Shown here piece after piece: positions 1-16,770 of a stretch of 64,000 nt of DNA. Below the pieces are notes generated by a model. It ran no database searches and was not told the origin of the DNA. It saw nothing but the letters and a program-made list of their open reading frames with translations. The translations under genes were made by a program, and so were the position numbers. How positions within the stretch are numbered: the first letter of the stretch is position 1; each line of letters starts with the position of its first letter. Source of the stretch: Macrobrachium rosenbergii (lineage: Eukaryota; Arthropoda; Malacostraca; Decapoda; Palaemonidae); contig NC_089744.1 of NCBI RefSeq assembly GCF_040412425.1, positions 38,790,099-38,854,098 on the forward strand. The letters run 5' to 3'.

Positions 1-258
1 CGCACGTCTCTGCTAAAATCGTGTCAATATGTAGGTGGGCGATGCTGAATGGACTGGCATGAGAGGGAGGTTGGCATTCATGAAAATTTTCATTCATAAA
101 GATCATAAACAATGAAGCAGTCAAGGATCGTTTTCTTCGTTTCTCACTGTTCCTTTTCAGGCGATAGTAATCTTGTCACTAAATCAAGACTGCCATGCCT
201 TCTTCAGATATACCGTGGCCTATAATAATTGTAGAGCAGAACCAGTGACAGACGCAAA

Positions 259-264
<6 letters not shown>

Positions 265-327
<63 letters not shown>

Positions 328-352
328 ACACACATACATAGCCTATATACAC

Positions 353-442
<90 letters not shown>
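265..442. repeat. compound microsatellite (CT)n ... (AT)n(GT)n
   Basis: (CT)29 at 265-322, a CA/TA-rich bridge, (AT)31 at 361-422, then (GT)10. All runs are uninterrupted. Confidence 0.98.
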
Positions 443-2261
443 ATATGTATGTATAATGCTCAGGAATAGATAGGAGATTAATAGATACATAAGGCCTCTA
501 CTGTTCGGAACCTACAGACTATTACTATATATATAACATTGTGAAACCATAACTGAACAACCATTGTAGTTATTACTAAAAAATATTATTTTGCCATAAA
601 GAATTACCGAACATCCCTACTTGCTTCGAGAAATTCATATTTCTATAAAGAATGAAAAACTTCACCTTAAAGATAAAAAAATAAAATACACGCTTCCACG
701 AAACAAGAGTCAAGAAGAGATCAACAACTGCAAATTTTAAGTCCTTCAAAATAATCGGGAGTAACAACCAAAGTTCAAGATGTCCCTGTAACTTTTCCCC
801 AAGAGAACTCAAGAATTCAGAAAATGGAAAAATAAAAGAAAACATAGACGAAACTAAAAGAGAATTACTTTCCTTTCTTATTCTCCTATTTAATATTTTT
901 GTTATTTTCTAACAAAACGAAACAAAATAATATGACGCAATGGACAGAGATGCACTTAAAGTATGAATCTTATTTTTTCGTCTTTCTTTCCGTCTAAGCA
1001 TTACTTCTGGCCGTGTTTTCTTCTTCTTCTTCCATTCGTCGTTTGTCATCGTCACCAGGTATTCTCGCGACAAGATAACATCGCGAAGAGCTCTCGTCGC
1101 TTTCAACGGGGTCTCTTCTTCCCTGTTTTCTCAAAACACGAGACCTGGTCAAGGAAAGGCACTAAAGGGGCGGAGCAATGTCGATGTATGCAAGGAGAGA
1201 ACTGCTTTGGGTGAAGAAGATTACGAATTCTTACGTCTGGAAGAAATTCTTGAAAACACAGCATACAACAGAGAATGAAAAGAGAATACTTACACGATGG
1301 GAGTGGGATAAAATCACAAGATTTTAAATTATCATTCACTTTTGGAAATTGAATAAAAATCTCGACTGAAAAACTTCACAGAAAAAAATCTTTGGAATTG
1401 CTGATTTTACGAACAATGCCAGAGAGTAGTAAGGTATTTTGGGGCAGTTGCTTTGGAAGAGTTATAATTTATATCATGTTATCTTTTGTATAATAAAACG
1501 CTCAAAAGTACTTTCAGTAAAAGAAAAAGTTATTGCTTGTAAACGAATGTTTGCGCAGTTGTATAAAAAATTCCCATAAAAATTATCTGCATGGATACGC
1601 GCCATATCGCAAGAGATCAGCTCCAGCCTTCATACCTACGTCAGAAACTCGAATAGATGAGAAGCAGAGTCTTCATCTTCTCCACAGAAGAGGAGTCATT
1701 CCACAAATACGCAAAGAAGATCAAAAGCATAATTCAATTTCAAGTCACTTTCAACCTTGCAAGGCGAAAACGTTACTGCAATACAAATTCTTCGCAGAAA
1801 AAGTACTAAATAAAGTATTTTTGGTACTAGATGATCCATTTTCCATCAAAAAACATATCCTTTTCTTGGTAAGATATAGACAATAAAATATAATTCACTA
1901 GCTTATATGAATAAAAATAAAAACTGAGAAGTTATTTGATTAAGAAAACCGAAATAAATAATGGAGCTTATCTGCTAAGAGTACAAAATGAAAAGCACAG
2001 GGGAGAAGAGTTAATATACGATAAAAGGAAGAAGATGAAAATATGTCATAACAAAAAAACAACTAAAAAAATAGACATCTCAAGAGGCAGTTGCAGCGCC
2101 AGCACACGGACCAGCCAACTTGGATAATTGGAATAAAAGAAAAAACTAGTAAAGATGGAACTACTGACGCCATGTACGTCAAACCCAATTTGTTAAAAAA
2201 TATTGCTGGGCCATTTATGAGTGCAAAATTTTGTTACCTGCTTGCCATAAAAAAATAAATG

Positions 2262-2264
<3 letters not shown>
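443..2264. other. no gene seen
   Basis: AT-rich single-copy sequence. A pyrimidine-rich stretch (TTCTTCTTCTTCCATTC) at 1020-1036 precedes CACCAG|GTATTC at 1053-1063, acceptor-like but without a following coding frame I recognise. Confidence 0.5.

Positions 2265-2326
<62 letters not shown>
2265..2326. repeat. (TC)31 microsatellite
   Basis: Pure TC run. A second pure run lies 115 bp downstream. Confidence 0.98.
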
Positions 2327-2330
<4 letters not shown>

Positions 2331-2437
2331 GCTAGCGAACATTTGCAGTTAATTTCACGGGCATTATCAACAGTTACGGCAAATTCAAGTTCTCTGAACA
2401 GTATAAACGAATACTAAATTAATCAACAAGTTGGCTA

Positions 2438-2440
<3 letters not shown>

Positions 2441-2498
<58 letters not shown>
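2441..2498. repeat. (TC)29 microsatellite
   Basis: Pure TC run in the same orientation as the one ending at 2326. Confidence 0.98.
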
Positions 2499-2500
<2 letters not shown>

Positions 2501-2886
2501 GAAAAGAATTGGGAATTTGTATATCACCAAATTTATCAAAATAAATGGAAAAATAATCAATTATTGTATTTCCAATTCAATATAACACAACAAACCCACA
2601 CATACATACATATACTCATAAATATTAAGCTAGAAATATCACTTAATATCGAATCCAATTAACTTGAGAATAACTTTTACACTCATGGGGAATTATAAGT
2701 GTTTCTGGCCTAGCCAGAATTCTAAATTGAGCCTGTTGGCTTAGATACAGAGATATACAGTACACTCGGCATTTCCAATCGACGATGCAATCTTGTGTGT
2801 ATAAGTGAAAAAATTCACACATATATAATGTATACATACACTATATAAATATGTATGCATATATATATATACGTATAAATATGTGT

Positions 2887-2923
2887 GTATGTATGTATGT
2901 TTGTATGCATGTATGTATGTATG

Positions 2924-2957
<34 letters not shown>

Positions 2958-2967
2958 TGTATGTATG

Positions 2968-3051
<84 letters not shown>
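2887..3051. repeat. compound (GTAT)n(AT)n(GA)n
   Basis: GTAT tetranucleotides with a few variants (2887-2973), then (AT)17, then (GA)22, with no spacer between the three motifs. Confidence 0.98.
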
Positions 3052-3876
<825 letters not shown>

Positions 3877-4760
3877 ATACATATAAATTCTTTTGTGCGT
3901 ATGCGCATTTGTGAACGTATGTACATGTGTTTTTTGTGTAAGTTACTGGGCAAACTCCCATCCCTATTTAATCAACCAAAGATGATTTAAATATTTCAAA
4001 CGAAAGACACTGGTACATTACCATACATGAAATTAATGCATATTAGCATGAACATGAACATACATTATAGTTTGATACCATGTAATTAATCTGTGAAAAA
4101 CGAGACTAAATACAGACAACTAGTTAGTTACTACAGCGTTATGTGTGAAAACACAATCCGGAATCAGCTGGACACAGAAGCAAAGAGAGAAACGCAATAC
4201 CGGGAATTACCAAGATATATAAGAAAGGTGAAAGAAAAACTTCGTTGAATTATGAGATGCAAGCTAACTGTAAATGGACTGGGAACATTACCTTGAGCCA
4301 TGAATGCAATTCTTAAGAAGAAAAGATAATAAAGAGAAAATATTCAAATAATAACAAAAACGTGATTTACCTTTAAAAAGCGACCCACTACAGAAAACGC
4401 CAGCATTCCGCTCAAGCCTTTCTTAGCCTCGCAGTGCCGGGGAGGAAAGTCAAATCCTCCTTCACGATATCCTGCACACGAAGAGCGCCTCCAAAAAAAA
4501 CGATAACATTTTTACGATTCCTACGAGTAGCCGAATAAAACTCTTTTCGCGCTTTCCTTTGGCGCCTTTTCAATGGGATGCAAGGTAAATCTCGCAGTAT
4601 TACATCGGTGGGAAGCTAAAAAGTCACCACGATACGGGAGAGAACGATCAGTCTTGCCATTCGTTATTCGACAATTTTGTGGGGATAGGGTGTGCCTCCC
4701 TTCAAAAGTCATTTGATGGTTACTCTTTTTTAAATACATCTATTCAATAAAAGCAATTAT

Positions 4761-8422
<3,662 letters not shown>

Positions 8423-8489
<67 letters not shown>
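8423..8489. repeat. (AAT)n microsatellite
   Basis: About 22 pure trinucleotide units. Unlike the arrays at 21.5-22.5 kb and 57.4-57.8 kb, no foldback adjoins it. Confidence 0.98.
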
Positions 8490-8490
<1 letters not shown>

Positions 8491-8811
8491 TTTTCCTATG
8501 TACATCCGTACATAAATGCATAACAATATTTTTTCATAAGGAAAATATTTTTTATACCGATGAGACTTTAACTGTTCGAATTAATATAAACTTCAAGGAA
8601 AATTCATACGACAGCAGTGGTCTATTTCCTTTGCTCATTGTGTGTCAGTCTTACATCTTATTTAAAATCACTGTATTATTTGAAATCCATAGTAACTATT
8701 ATAATTGTAGCTTACTTTTATTAAAGACGCAGACATATTTTATTGAAAATTATACTGAATGATATTTTCATCATTCAAAATAACTTTGTACCACAGATAA
8801 TCTTTCTACCT

Positions 8812-8848
8812 TTGTGTGTGTGTGTGTGTGGGTGTGTGTCTGTGTGCA
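8812..8848. repeat. imperfect (GT)n
   Basis: Short GT run with GGGT and GTCT interruptions. Confidence 0.9.
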
Positions 8849-9042
8849 GAGCAGACTCGAACGGAAATGCCTAGAGAACATAAGTCGAAAATCCTAGGGA
8901 AAATGGAAGTACAATGGTGAGCAAAATAGGATATTATTCTCTGGATTTTCCGAATTTCTTGTACATTCACTAGGAAATCCTAAAATCTTGACCGTCAGGC
9001 TTTGAACATTAAGATTTCTTTCACAAATGGCACAAGAAATTC

Positions 9043-9046
<4 letters not shown>

Positions 9047-9110
<64 letters not shown>
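9047..9110. repeat. (AG)32 microsatellite
   Basis: Pure AG run, followed 60 bp later by short (GT)n at 9171-9184. Confidence 0.98.
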
Positions 9111-9112
<2 letters not shown>

Positions 9113-10260
9113 CATCAAAATTCCTTTTTCATTCATACATACATTCATATATACATCCATCATATATTTTGTGTGTGTGTGTGTGATTGTGTGTGTTTAT
9201 GCATGTGACTGTGTGCTGCATGCACCATAGCTATAAAGGAATAACATACAGGAAAATCGTACATAGGTGATCTATGTTAAGGAATTACTTACTAAAGTTT
9301 TCAGCTTCAGTCAGTACTAAAACAAATTTTCTTGCTTGACAGTTTTTAAAAATTACTCAATCGTAATAAATAGCTAACGAGCACTGCATGGATAAGCATA
9401 GTGACAAAACTCTGGCCATGTACTAAATCCGTTCCTAATTCACTTGATATTTAAGTGATGTCTTCAAGATAAACAGATAAAAATAGTTGTTGCCTGAACA
9501 GTAAAAATAAATCCAGTATGATTTTATAATCCTATGAAGTGCGTCCTCCAGGGGGTTCAATCTCAGAGTTACTTTACACATGCACAATGCACACTTATAT
9601 AATAAATGAGCACACATACATATGGAGAAAGCAGGACTATTTAGCACTAATACCATGCATGACTGTTATCAATCTACTCACGACAGGCTATGGCTTCATT
9701 ACGAGTATGTTCTTTTCTTTTTCTACTCAGTGCTATCTTACATGCCTACTGATCGAATTCTACGTTCCGTTTAGTATTTAACAAATGTTCGTACATTTAA
9801 CGTTCAAAGCATTAGTAATACATGCAATCAACTTAACGACAAGCTGGAAAACACTGGTAATACTTTCATAAAGCCTAAAACCAAAAGCAACAGAAACTAT
9901 AAAACTGTTATGATATAATTGTGATGCTAATAATAATAATAAGTATCGACGTAACTGAAATGACAGATATCCCCCACTAATGGAAAACAATAATGTACCA
10001 ACTTCATTTTCGAAACACCTAAAAAAAGCAGCAACGTCAGTTGGTTATGGGCAGGAGATGGCTGGATTTACTCTTCCCGACACCATAAAAAATTCGTCTT
10101 GCTCCCCTATAACCCTCAACCCTGAAATGTCGGCCCTACAAAAGTTGCACACAACAGCTTGAGAGAAGAAGACAGGGTGGCATGGAGGGGTGGAGGGGGG
10201 GAGGTGAACTGCAAAAGCTGCACGTAACAGTTATAACTGGAAGGACGACAACGTCAAAAG

Positions 10261-10263
<3 letters not shown>

Positions 10264-10312
<49 letters not shown>
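10264..10312. repeat. (GA)n microsatellite
   Basis: Pure run of about 24 units. The 80 bp upstream include a G-rich patch (GGTGGAGGGGGGGAGG). Confidence 0.98.
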
Positions 10313-10316
<4 letters not shown>

Positions 10317-11120
10317 CTCAAAATCTGATAGATTAAGACCACGTGAGCCTACGACAATTAGATGTCTTCAATTGAGTGGTCGAAACAAAGCGTAAAAGAA
10401 TGAAGCTCGTGAGAAATGGCTGTGATTGTCATTACAAGACAATAATCGTGAGAAAGAGAAGAAGCAGAAGAAGAAGAGGAACGCGTGGTGAAGGTGAAGT
10501 AGGATTAGTGATCATTTTGAACCTCAGTAAGAGGGTCCTTATGATTTAATCGCATAATATTGCTGGAAGCTCAAATGCCATTGAAGCACCACCAAAAGAG
10601 AGATCTGCACCTGGGTGTAGTTCATCGGTGAAGGATCGACAAGGGCGATTTTGTCAACACCACGAGACGAGGAGTCTCTAAAGGCTGCAATACTGACGTT
10701 TACCAAAGAGAATTCTGAAAGGATCTTCGGGAAGTGTCTTCGTGTATAATATTTGCAGTCAATGCCTCGGCTTTCCCACGCCATGAGGGCTCAGGGGTCT
10801 CCCAGCTCAAAAATCAGACCCCAGAGGTTACAAATAACAAATGGGGCTGCTCCTACTATTTTCATTTTACTGTGATTCTCTTTTCTTTTCCTTTCCCACA
10901 CTCATTAACAGATGAGCCCCTCCCTCACCAAAATAAAAAGGATCCAGTATCGACCGCCTCACGCATATCAAAACATTTTCATTTTAAGATGCCATGAATA
11001 CTTAAAACAACCAAAAGAAATTCTCATAACCACGAAATAAATATTAAGGGGAAAGGTTAAAGATACAGGTTGCGTATGGAATGAAAAACCAAACAAACAA
11101 ACCGAATTCAGCGTTCACCA

Positions 11121-11153
11121 TCTCTCTCTCTTTTTCTCTCTCTCTCTCTCTCT
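11121..11153. repeat. imperfect (CT)n
   Basis: CT run with one TTTTT interruption. Confidence 0.9.
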
Positions 11154-12930
11154 TCATGATCCTTTGACATCCAATCCAGCAGATCAAGCGAGCTTTAAGA
11201 ATGGCTTAAAATGTATTAATGGTGTTATAAAAAGAACAGAATGTTGCGACAAGCGATTCGTCATCCACACCCGGAATAATATAACCATTCTCGAGGGCCT
11301 CGGAGGAAGGTAATTTTCATTTTAACTACCCTGCCAGGAGGGAATGTAAAAGGCCTCGGAATGATATCTACCGTTGTTGACGTCCCATTATAAATCCGTC
11401 TTCTGAATCGTTTACAGATACGGGTCCATAAAGCCACATATGTATACAAACAAAGCACATGTATGTTTAGGTATAAAATATTAGATGAATTATGAACCAT
11501 AAATTCTTGAATCTATAACAAAACTATCCGATCATCATCTTGGTACCTCAACTACGTCAGTTCCCACATTAAATTTTCATTTTGTCGATTTCAACGGACT
11601 ATCATCTTACGAGTAACAAGAAATTGCATTCGCTAAAATAGTCAACGTATATATTTTTACTCATATTAGAATTACAATTACCAGCTAAAAAATATGAATC
11701 TCATGTATAAATAAGACTGACAGGTAGACAGAATGACATTTCTTGTTATTCTCGACAGCTCAATTGGTATGATGACTACAATGATTTCCGATCCGTTATA
11801 ATGTCTCAATGTGGGAATTTCCTCTAACAAAAGGGTTTCGTTTCAATCACGGTTAGAGAAGTCCACCTCATGGCATCCCCCAAAAAATATTAAAGAAAAT
11901 ACCAGGAGGGAAATTATACATACGTTTCTTTAACATCATTCGCGGTTAACCATGCGGGGCTAATACCTTTTTTGAAGGGATAGTACACAATTAACAGCGT
12001 GTTACACAAATGCATTCTTAAATACAAACATACATCAACTTTATAAGTTCGGTATCGCTTCTTGCCTCCCTTAAAGGATAAAATAAATAAAAGACTAATA
12101 CCATAACGAACTTATCTCATTCATACCTGCTAAAGTTAATCTTATATAGCATTATTGTGAATGCATGAATTTTCCCAAGTCACAATTTACAGGGAAAAAC
12201 AAGACAGCTGACACTGCGGACGGCGACGGAAGAAATAAGAGCAATGAGTTGCCGTGGAAGTACGAAAGTTGGGAAATTATACTGAAGGTACATGAAAGGA
12301 ACAATAAGACAAACAAACTAAAAGTATACAAGCGCTGAAAGACAAGGGAAATGTAGGACAGATGAAGTATACACATGATATAACGGGTAAATATAATCTC
12401 GGGTGCATTAGAAGTTCCAAAACACTATAAAATAGACGTACAATCAAGTACACACATTCAAATAATCAAGATAAAAATATTATAACCCAAGCAAGAAAAT
12501 ATCAAAAAGATACAAGAAAAGACAGAAACTGGTAATAAAGACATCAGAGGCAGGAGACAATCAACACCGACTATTATGATGGTCACACCGTAACGATAGG
12601 GACAACAAATACAAACAGAAAGGAAAACCGCAAATTACACAGACAAAAGGTCTACACGAGAACTCGACAAAAGACATCTTACCAAACCACGGGGATAACG
12701 ACGCATGACTCTTATCTCGGAAAAGGAGAGTGAAGGGGTAGAAGTGAAGACTCGAAACGTTCAACTGAAGTTCTCATGACCCAGTCACCTCCTCCCTAGG
12801 TTCAATGGGAGGCGCACATCTCGGTATATAACAGGATACCAGCCAACTCACTCTCTCTCACTCCAGCTACATACGTGCTTACGTACCTACTTTTATATAA
12901 TATACTGTATATAGGCTATATACTTATAAA

Positions 12931-12936
<6 letters not shown>

Positions 12937-12988
<52 letters not shown>
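12937..12988. repeat. compound (CA)n(TA)n
   Basis: A CA run of about 25 bp, then CATA, then a TA run. The same CA-to-TA order recurs at 30651, 31248 and 49506. Confidence 0.95.
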
Positions 12989-13039
12989 TATATAATATAT
13001 GTGTGCGTGTGCGTATGTTTTCGTGTGTGCTCGCGCACA

Positions 13040-13270
13040 CCATGTGACGCGCTGGTGGAGCGCTAAGCAAGCATTCGCGAGGTTTGAGATTTGATTTCCG
13101 CTGGCGGCTCTTCAGTCCACCCAGCTGTAAATGGAAGTTAACGGCTGAGGAGAAAGGAATCACGTATATATCCTACTCCACAACACTAGGGTCTAGGGTA
13201 TGCACGTCCAGCCGATGTCTACCTTCTAGACATGCCCCAAACGTTGGCTCTGATCCATACACACACACAG
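13040..13270 (+). mobile_element. decayed tRNA-derived SINE-like sequence
   Basis: A degraded A box (GGTGGAGCGCTAAGC near 13054), a degraded B box (GAGATTTGATTTCC, 13086-13099) and then CCACCCAGCTGTAAATGG (13117-13134). The last is a motif I recall downstream of tRNA heads in crustacean SINEs. GTGACGCGC at the start and the short (CA)n at 13259 suggest the limits. This is the least certain of the SINE-like calls. Confidence 0.4.
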
Positions 13271-13289
13271 AATAGAAGGCCTACTTTGC

Positions 13290-14377
13290 GTAGATCTGAT
13301 CATTATTCCAACTGGTCATTGAATGTCATATAGAGTCTGTGGATCTGAAATTGGATCTGAGATGTCAGATCGAGTCTGAATTGCATTATAACAGGATCGT
13401 AGAAATGACCAGTACCATCGTGCCGTGGATTAAGAGATATCCGGGTGTTTGTATAATTACTTCCGCCATCGAAAACAGAAGATTGTCGCTTTCATCTGCG
13501 CGTTAGCAAGAAATCTAAAGATCAGGTCAAATAAAATTTGTCGAAACATGGCAGACTTTCCCTGGTGAATTTAGATGAGATTTTAGAGTTTTACAACTCG
13601 TCTTTCATACTTAATACCAGTTTATAAATTCATCCATTAATTCAACTGAGTTTATTTATTTACTACTGGGTGGCTTTGGTGGAGGAAAACTCTTCACCTA
13701 GTGTGATTGCTTCTCTTTGGAGAATTATTAGTGAAGGTTGATAATTACTGAAACCATGAATAAAAATAGTAAAACACTCGGAATATCGGCCGGGTTACGT
13801 CAAAGAGTGGCTATTATCTAATCCAACTGCCATTTTAGCGGGCCTGAAAGGATACGCAGGCTTAGGGGATATAATGGTATACCGCATGGTGCTCAAGCTT
13901 AAGCTTACCTAGTTACGTATTTTCTGAAATTTAAGTGTTGCGCAATGTCATTGCTCAAGCATTTTCTATCCTTTCGTAAATTCATGAAGATTTCACTCAT
14001 GTCTGCTTAACTGAAAGGTAGATATACAAATAAATATGAACATATTCGATATCCAATATTCTGGTACCCTAGCAATCATCTTGAGAAAATTAACTATGAA
14101 ACAACAAACTTTAACACAGTTCTTCGACAGAACTTTATAAAAAAAACTTTTGCAATGGAAATGTAAGTAAATAAATAAATAAAAATCACCATTTCGGACT
14201 ATTGCCCCCAACTGTGCATCCGATCTCGCTGCCTTTTTTCCCGGTCTCCCACGACCGAGGGAGGGCGAGAGTGAAAGCAAGTTTTCTTGCAAGCAGAAAC
14301 CGGTCCGGGGCCATACGCCGATAAATAACAAGGTACGTGATCACCGACATGCAAAAGCGAACTTAAGATACGTACGG

Positions 14378-14449
<72 letters not shown>

Positions 14450-15767
14450 GAACTTGGCCCGTCCGTTCAACCTTTTCCGTTCTACGTGACAGTGTAAAAA
14501 TCTACAGGAAATAAGACCTGATTAAAGGTGTGTAAAGCAACATTACATGAAATACGATGAGACACCACAACACCCAATTGCAAATATTATATTTGAAATG
14601 ATATAACGTTACAGAAATTGCGATGCAAAACCTAATATGTGACTGTGACATATCTGAATTGATAAAACTGCATTGCCAAAGTAACAGTACAAAATAATAC
14701 GCATATAACTGAAAAGAACAGTTCACGCTGTGATGAAAGCCTCAAGCACAACGGCATGACAGGAAAAAAAATAGGAAAGGTTTGGATACGAACGGCTGAA
14801 TTCTTACTAAAATATCGAAAAATTTTATGCACAAAACTGTGAATATTTCTTTTAATGAATGACATTCCGAAACCAACCGGGCATATCGAAGAAAACAAAA
14901 AGAAAAAAAAATGCATCAAGAGAAAGCGAAGAGAAATAAGAGGTAGCTTTTATACCAACTATTCAATTTTCCTGTTTCTTTTTATTATCAGCTCAAGTTA
15001 ATTTATTTCTTTCCTATTGTCTAATACTGAAAGAAGTTTGTACCTTTACTGCAGGTTTACACTGGCGTCAAAATTATCCATGCGTACCACGGATAATTCA
15101 GTACTGCTCCTCCTATCTGTTCCTTATCAGTATTTTTCTTCTTACGGTCATTATAAACTGAGTTACGAAAATGTTTCACAGGAAGACGTTTAAGAAAAGG
15201 CAGACAGCTGAAAAGAGGAGAAAATAGCAAATCTAGTTCCGTTTTCTTTCCAGTCTCCTTTTTAATCCATATTTGAACTGAATGCCGGATGTGGGAGCAA
15301 CGACAACCTTTATTCTGATTTAGGGGGCTATAAAATATAACCAATCAGTAACAACGTAACAAGAACAAAAATAATATTAATAATGACAGTAACATAAATA
15401 ATACCAATAATGACAATAATAGTTATTCTAACAGTAATTTTAATAACCTCAGTATGTTCAGTATATCAAGTAATGTGAATAACAACCAACACATTCAAAG
15501 AAAAGGAATTCCTTCCTTCAGAATCCACGATAAACTGATACTCTGGGCCAAACGTTTAACCAGACTTTCTCTCCAGCTGAAAAGAAACCGCAAAGCTCAT
15601 AAAACATTAAAATAAACAAAGAAATTGGCCTTTATGCAACGGTCACAAAAACAGGGGGGGAAAACAATACCAGTATACTTTTATAGGCCATATGATTGCT
15701 AAAAAACAGCCACAGAATAAATACAAAAATGAATCGTAAAAAGGTTGAGAGGAGGCCGATTGCCTTT

Positions 15768-15771
<4 letters not shown>
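13290..15771. other. no gene seen apart from (GA)n at 14381
   Basis: Related phrases GGATCTGAAATTGGATCTGA and GTCAGATCGAGTCTGAATTG at 13340-13385 form a small degenerate direct repeat. GAGTGAAAGC and CCACGACCGAGGGAGGGC at 14250-14280 mark a short GC-richer patch. Confidence 0.5.
14381..14446. repeat. (GA)33 microsatellite
   Basis: Pure GA run. Confidence 0.98.

Positions 15772-15846
<75 letters not shown>
15772..15846. repeat. (AG)37 microsatellite
   Basis: Pure AG run, 115 bp before another in the same orientation. Confidence 0.98.
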
Positions 15847-15850
<4 letters not shown>

Positions 15851-15957
15851 TGTCTGTAGCAGTTCTAATGCATCACTCTTGTGGTACTTTCATTTTTATT
15901 TGTAGTTAACTATTTTCTTCATGTATCAGCTATTAAAAAAACTAGTGTGTGCGTGTG

Positions 15958-15960
<3 letters not shown>

Positions 15961-16021
<61 letters not shown>
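15961..16021. repeat. (GA)30 microsatellite
   Basis: Pure GA run preceded by GTGTGTGCGTGTGACT. Confidence 0.98.
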
Positions 16022-16024
<3 letters not shown>

Positions 16025-16135
16025 CAACCACAGAAAAAAATTTTCAGTGTGCCTGACCCCGCTGCCATATCAAAAGTTTCTACTGACGATTTACAATTTG
16101 ACAAAACCTGAAAGGTACCAAATACACATTATTTT

Positions 16136-16235
<100 letters not shown>

Positions 16236-16380
16236 TATGTATTGTATGTGTGTGTGTAACAGCCTCGACGAGAAAAGGAATTCACAAGAAATTAGTCAGT
16301 CGTGACTGTTTCAAAAGTCAAACAGAAGAAATTGAACCTAACTCACGATACTCACGAACCGTATGGATTCAAATAAGACT

Positions 16381-16412
16381 GCAGGTACTCACCTGAAAAG
16401 AGAGGAAAAAAT
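16381..16412 (-). other. candidate recursive splice site (ratchet point)
   Basis: On the minus strand a pyrimidine run (TTTTTTCCTCTCTTTTC) ends in CAG and is followed at once by GTGAGTAC, so that a strong 3' acceptor and a strong 5' donor share one AG|GT junction between 16393 and 16392. This is the layout of recursive splice sites described for long Drosophila introns. No coding exon is visible on either side. If real, the window lies in a long intron of a minus-strand gene. Confidence 0.4.
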
Positions 16413-16708
16413 ATTGTCAATAGTCCGTCAAAAATCTGTATATAATAACGATTGTCATCGAATTAACAAAATTCATAAAAAACGATACGGTAAAAAAAAC
16501 TACTGCATACAAAAAATATAAGCACAATAATAAAAATACAAAAAAACAAGGCAGCAGACTTCATTCATAATTACAAATTCAAAGTCCCTAAATTATCGCG
16601 AGATGATCAAAGCAAAGGGGGACAATATGCAAAAAAACAAAACTGAGAAAAATTAGATAACAAAGACGAAAGAAAACGATAACATCTGAGAAGTAATTAC
16701 TGTAGGGG

Positions 16709-16711
<3 letters not shown>

Positions 16712-16767
<56 letters not shown>
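16712..16767. repeat. (GA)28 microsatellite
   Basis: Pure GA run. Confidence 0.98.

Positions 16768-16770
<3 letters not shown>

Larger units (their letters stand above)
9186..12936. other. no gene seen apart from two microsatellites
   Basis: AT-rich single-copy sequence around the GA run at 10264 and the CT run at 11121. GGTATATAACAGG at 12822 looks like a TATA box with a possible TCACT initiator near 12848, but no coding exon follows. Confidence 0.45.

Noticed and set aside
179..490. Arg-Glu and Ser-Leu frames over the AG/CT runs throughout the window
   Set aside because: Artefacts of (AG)n and (CT)n; flanking codons show no conserved domain.
12822..12860. TATA-box promoter (GGTATATAACAGG)
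   Set aside because: AT-rich background gives many such matches, and no exon or ORF follows.
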